A stretch of DNA of 44,434 nucleotides from a bacterium OM1 bin76. Its GTDB lineage: Bacteria > Actinomycetota > Acidimicrobiia > Spongiisociales > ZC4RG35. The DNA is taken from NCBI GenBank assembly GCA_002238785.1, contig MPNA01000023.1:1-44434 (forward strand). Direction: 5' to 3'. Below are positions 44,242 through 44,434 of the stretch, one piece after another. A program made the position numbers and the translations under genes. The notes under the pieces are model-generated. The model was not told where the DNA came from, made no database searches, and saw only the letters and a list, made by a program, of their open reading frames with translations. Positions within the stretch are counted from its first letter, which is position 1. Every line of letters begins with the position of its first letter.

Positions 44242-44434
44242 GTGTCTCAGTTGGTGCAAACGTTCCGCTTGGCGGCTAAGTGTTCGCCGTCTCAGTATCG
44301 TCGTCTGAGCGTCGTGTTTGGTATGTGTTCGGAGTTGTACAACGCGGTGTTGGAGTCGTGGCGTGGTACTTATTTGTGGTGGAGGGAGCACCATCCCGAA
44401 GGGGAGGCTCTTCCTGGGGATCGGTCGCTGTCTC
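44242..44434 (+). CDS. TnpB-type IS200/IS605 protein, N-terminal part cut by window edge
   Basis: Open from a GTG at 44242 (TTG at 44236 is an alternative) to the window end, about 64 codons. It reads VSQLVQTFRLAAKCSPSQYR then LSVVFGMCSELYNAVLESWR, the characteristic start of TnpB RNA-guided nucleases (a strand, then the helix with YNAxLE). The catalytic RuvC and zinc-finger parts lie outside. No tnpA is seen upstream. Positions 44079-44241 may hold the left end of the element, but no definite end hairpin was identified. Confidence 0.7.
   Translation, partial: MSQLVQTFRLAAKCSPSQYRRLSVVFGMCSELYNAVLESWRGTYLWWREHHPEGEALPGDRSLS

Overview
The window is GC-rich and reads as an actinobacterial chromosome. 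Supporting signs are GTG/TTG starts, a class II (B12-dependent) ribonucleotide reductase, a UPF0182 membrane protein, an arsenate reductase of the actinobacterial type with an N-terminal helical domain, and a form II CoxL-like protein. I would guess an Acidimicrobiia-like lineage, but that is inference from gene content; no rRNA is present. Both edges cut through mobile genes: an IS1634-type transposase on the left and a TnpB-type protein on the right.

Layout. 1-1675: truncated IS1634-type transposase and a Cu/Zn superoxide dismutase lipoprotein. 1996-4254: an orphan form II CoxL-like molybdenum hydroxylase large subunit, divergent from a carbohydrate operon at 4508-10894 (binding protein, two permeases, Gfo/Idh/MocA oxidoreductase, ROK protein, acetamidase/formamidase-family protein). 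11199-15706, minus strand: five genes chained by 4-base overlaps, an ABC-2 exporter (ATPase plus two permeases) followed by E1 alpha and E1 beta of a 2-oxoacid dehydrogenase. 16030-19839: nrdJ and a MOSC protein as one unit. 20258-23544: a small membrane-anchored Thr-rich protein and UPF0182. 23648-23723: initiator tRNA-Met.

Downstream of the tRNA (23739-25025) lies a run of broken genes: a transposase-like piece, a frameshifted DUF5615 toxin beside an intact DUF433 antitoxin, and an N-terminal scrap of a Fic protein. Then come typA/bipA, an acyltransferase-3 gene with an inserted ankyrin domain and a frameshift, an eight-unit tandem array of about 23 bases, a DUF4143 AAA ATPase, an ArsC-type phosphatase and a NatAB-like ABC pair.

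The most interesting region is 33573-39921: three overlapping genes encoding a DUF6361 protein, a phospholipase D-like protein with two HxK motifs and a large SF2 helicase. This looks like a nucleic-acid-directed (probably anti-phage) module that I cannot match to a named system. Its helicase is interrupted by an in-frame TAG ten codons after the Walker A lysine. The window ends with housekeeping metabolism: acyl-CoA dehydrogenase, VOC protein, pterin-4a-carbinolamine dehydratase and a SulP anion transporter.

Functions are assigned by recognising motifs and family-typical sequence by eye; no searches were run.
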